DNA from: Acidovorax kalamii
GTDB taxonomy: Bacteria; Pseudomonadota; Gammaproteobacteria; Burkholderiales; Burkholderiaceae_C
NCBI RefSeq assembly: GCF_002245625.1
Contig: NZ_NOIG01000004.1
Span: 558,001 to 622,000, forward strand
Length of the DNA: 64,000 nucleotides
Direction: 5' to 3'
Numbering within the stretch: the first letter of the stretch is position 1; every line of letters starts with the position of its first letter. Shown piece after piece: positions 62,283 through 64,000 of the stretch. A model generated the notes under the pieces. It ran no database searches and had not been told where the DNA came from. It was given only the letters and a program-made list of their open reading frames with translations. Both the position numbers and the translations under genes were made by a program.

Positions 62283-63242
62283 ATGCGTCGCGATACCTTT
62301 CTGAAATCCCTGGCCGCCATGGCCGCTGCGGGTGTGTTGCCCGTCTCGGCCCAGACGGCGTCGGCCATCAAGATGATGATCCCTGCCAACCCGGGCGGGG
62401 GCTGGGACACCACCGGCCGTGCGCTGGGCAAGGCCATGCAGGACGCGGGCGCTGCGTCTTCTGTATCCTATGACAACAAGGGCGGTGCGGCCGGTGCGAT
62501 TGGCCTGGCGCAGTTCGTCAACGCCAGCAAGGGCGACCCGAACGCGATGATGGTGATGGGCGCCGTGATGCTGGGCGGCATCATCACCGGCAAGCCCCCC
62601 GTGGGCCTGGACAAGGTCACGCCCCTGGCGCGCCTGACCAGCGAATACAACGTGTTCGTGCTGCCCGCCAACTCGCCCTTCAAGACCATGAAGGACGTGA
62701 TCGACCAGCTCAAGAAAGACCCCGGCAGCGTGAAGTGGGGCGGTGGTTCGCGTGGCTCCACCGAGCACATCGCCGCCGCCATGATTGCCCGTGACGTGGG
62801 CGTGGACCCGGCCAAGATCAACTACGTGGCTTTCCGTGGGGGTGGCGAGGCCACCGCCGCCATCCTGGGTGGCAACGTCACTGTGGGCGGTAGCGGCTAC
62901 AGCGAGTTTGCCGAGTACATCGCTGCCGGCAAGATGCGCCCCGTGGGCGTGACGTCGGGCACCCGCCTCAAGGGCGTGAACGTGCCCACGCTCAAGGAGC
63001 AGGGCATCAACGTGGAGATCGGCAACTGGCGCGGCGTGTATGGCGCCCCTGGCATCACGCCCGAGCAGCGCAAGACCCTCATCGATGCACTGGCCAAGAC
63101 CTTCAAGCACAAGGCCTGGCAGGACGCGATGGAGAAGAACGGCTGGACCCCCGCATGGATGGCGGGCGACGAGTTTGCCAACTTCGTGGATGCCGAGTTC
63201 GCCAGCATGCGCGCCACGATGGCCAAGTCCGGGATGATCTGA
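62283..63242 (+). CDS. tctC: Tripartite tricarboxylate transporter substrate-binding protein (Bug family)
   Basis: A 319-residue periplasmic protein with a signal peptide (residues 1-28). IPANPGGGWDTTGRALGKAM, YDNKGGAAGAIGLAQFV and FRGGGEATAAILGGNV are the Bug-family binding-site segments. It collects citrate or a similar dicarboxylate/tricarboxylate and hands it to TctAB. AGGAGACAGACACC is the ribosome site before ATG 62283. It starts the tctCBA operon. Confidence 0.93.
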   Translation: MRRDTFLKSLAAMAAAGVLPVSAQTASAIKMMIPANPGGGWDTTGRALGKAMQDAGAASSVSYDNKGGAAGAIGLAQFVNASKGDPNAMMVMGAVMLGGIITGKPPVGLDKVTPLARLTSEYNVFVLPANSPFKTMKDVIDQLKKDPGSVKWGGGSRGSTEHIAAAMIARDVGVDPAKINYVAFRGGGEATAAILGGNVTVGGSGYSEFAEYIAAGKMRPVGVTSGTRLKGVNVPTLKEQGINVEIGNWRGVYGAPGITPEQRKTLIDALAKTFKHKAWQDAMEKNGWTPAWMAGDEFANFVDAEFASMRATMAKSGMI

Positions 63243-63260
63243 TCGGGAGCAAGGCTTGGC

Positions 63261-63290
63261 TGCCGCCCCGCCTGCCGAGCAGGGGCGGCG
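63261..63290 (+). other. GC hairpin between tctC and tctB
   Basis: GCCGCCCC (63262-63269) with GGGGCGGC (63282-63289), 12-base loop, no T-run. In such operons this often protects the abundant binding-protein mRNA end or limits read-through into the permease genes. Confidence 0.5.
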
Positions 63291-63323
63291 GCCTGGCATG
63301 CTGGTTGGTGCGAAGGAAAAAAC

Positions 63324-63842
63324 ATGACACAACAACATTCATCGCGCTCCAAGCCCTTGCAGACCCTGGTGGGTTCGGGCTTGGTGCTGCTCTCGCTGGG
63401 CCTGGCCTGGGGGGCCAGTTCTGTCAGCTCCGAGGCGGGCTACAGCGGCGTGGGCCCCAACTTCTTCCCCTGGGTGGTCAGCATCGCTTTGCTGATCTGC
63501 GGCGTGCTCTGCGTGGTGCACGCGCTCACGGGCGGGTTCCGCGAACTGGAAGAAGGTTCGGGTGACGCACGGGCCCACTGGAAGGGCTTCATCTGGGTGT
63601 CCGCCGGGCTGCTGCTCAATGCGCTGCTCATCACCACGCTGGGTTTCATCCTGAGCTGCGCGCTGTGTTTTGTGCTCTCGGTGCGCGGCTTCAAAAGCTC
63701 CGAAGGCGAGCTGGACCTGCGCTTGCAGGCCTGGATCAAGGATTCCTTCATCGGCCTCGCAGTGGCGGCGCCGGTGTACTGGATGTTTACAAAAATGCTG
63801 GCCATCAACTTGCCCGGCTTGACCAATACCGGTTGGCTGTAA
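63324..63842 (+). CDS. tctB: Tripartite tricarboxylate transporter, small membrane subunit
   Basis: A 172-residue membrane protein with four helices (TLVGSGLVLLSLGLAWGA, FFPWVVSIALLICGVLCVV, FIWVSAGLLLNALLITTLGF, SFIGLAVAAPVYWMFTKML). GVGPNFFPW is the TctB-family motif after helix 1. It is the small integral subunit that works with the large TctA. Starts ATG 63324, 81 bases after tctC; the stop TAA is 13 bases before tctA. Confidence 0.92.
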   Translation: MTQQHSSRSKPLQTLVGSGLVLLSLGLAWGASSVSSEAGYSGVGPNFFPWVVSIALLICGVLCVVHALTGGFRELEEGSGDARAHWKGFIWVSAGLLLNALLITTLGFILSCALCFVLSVRGFKSSEGELDLRLQAWIKDSFIGLAVAAPVYWMFTKMLAINLPGLTNTGWL

Positions 63843-63855
63843 GGCCTGCACACCA

Positions 63856-64000
63856 TGGAAACCTTAAATCTCCTCATGCAGGGTTTTGCCACCGCGGCAA
63901 CACCCATCAACCTGCTGTGGGCCTTTGTGGGCTGCATGATCGGCACCGCCGTGGGCGTGTTGCCCGGCATCGGCCCGGCCGTGGCCGTGGCCATGCTGCT
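63856..64000 (+). CDS. tctA: Tripartite tricarboxylate transporter, large subunit, 3' end outside window
   Basis: Only the first 48 codons are seen: [49 protein letters not shown]. The NLLWAFVG and [12 protein letters not shown] motifs are the TctA signature in helix 1. The frame is open to the last base of the window. Large permease subunit. Confidence 0.93.

Overview
The window is a contiguous piece of a high-GC chromosome from a Burkholderiales bacterium, most likely a Comamonadaceae member (Acidovorax/Hylemonella-like). Reasons: strongly GC-biased third codon positions, a TctC/Bug-type tricarboxylate system with a TctDE two-component pair, the tilS / aspartokinase-remnant / tRNA-Ser order, and many copies of a short intergenic repeat (core ATGGATAAGCGCTGATAGCT) that I recall as typical of Comamonadaceae. 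No genome name can be proved from the sequence alone.

Layout. 1-9.2 kb: housekeeping and redox genes (quinone reductase fragment, nitronate monooxygenase, TruC, an ankyrin protein, TerB, a DHH phosphoesterase) and a DUF1501/DUF1800 export pair. 9.2-12.4 kb: an MFS exporter divergent from an orphan flagellin with a zinc-protease domain in its variable region (flagellinolysin type). 12.4-15.7 kb: a thermonuclease-like gene, a DUF2242 lipoprotein, an RBBP9-type hydrolase and an Lrp regulator, with two copies of a 270-bp multi-hairpin palindromic element whose arms co-vary. 15.7-21.5 kb: LysR divergent from two overlapping glutathione S-transferases, RluE-like synthase, M23 peptidase, a PheC-like periplasmic protein. 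21.6-23.7 kb: an accessory operon (XRE regulator, AbiEii-like nucleotidyltransferase, GIY-YIG-like protein) under a large inverted-repeat operator. 23.7-28.8 kb: FHA plus trypsin-like protease, an M14 peptidase, membrane and unknown proteins. 29-31.6 kb: a second accessory cluster (AT-rich P-loop ATPase, small protein, MntA, HepT), all on one strand.

31.6-36.8 kb: glnS, a His/Tyr/Pro-rich secreted protein, aroQ, arfB, an extradiol dioxygenase, an esterase. 36.8-41.9 kb: a methionine-catabolism locus like the Pseudomonas mde genes: an Lrp regulator divergent from methionine gamma-lyase, a second Lrp regulator, and a pyruvate-dehydrogenase-type E1 that would take the 2-oxobutyrate onward. 42-46.7 kb: TetR/DoxX pair, a third diverged palindromic element, threonine dehydratase with a DauR-like regulator, MtfA. 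46.7-51.1 kb: lpxH, two cyclophilins, an L,D-transpeptidase and a TPR protein. 51.3-58.4 kb: cysS, alkA, accA, a chemoreceptor, tilS, an orphan aspartokinase ACT-domain gene, tRNA-Ser(GCU). 58.4-64 kb: a frameshifted unknown gene with a G9 tract, an Hsp15-like S4 protein, and tctED divergent from tctCBA, which runs off the end.

Most interesting: (1) the family of structured palindromic elements (13094-13362, 15348-15618, 43488-43660) with compensated base changes; (2) the proteolytic flagellin; (3) the ATPase/HepT-MntA cluster and the XRE/AbiEii/GIY-YIG operon, candidate defence or toxin-antitoxin modules; (4) the aspartokinase gene reduced to its ACT regulatory half. Coordinates of starts are reasoned from Shine-Dalgarno sites and family N-termini; no database search was possible.
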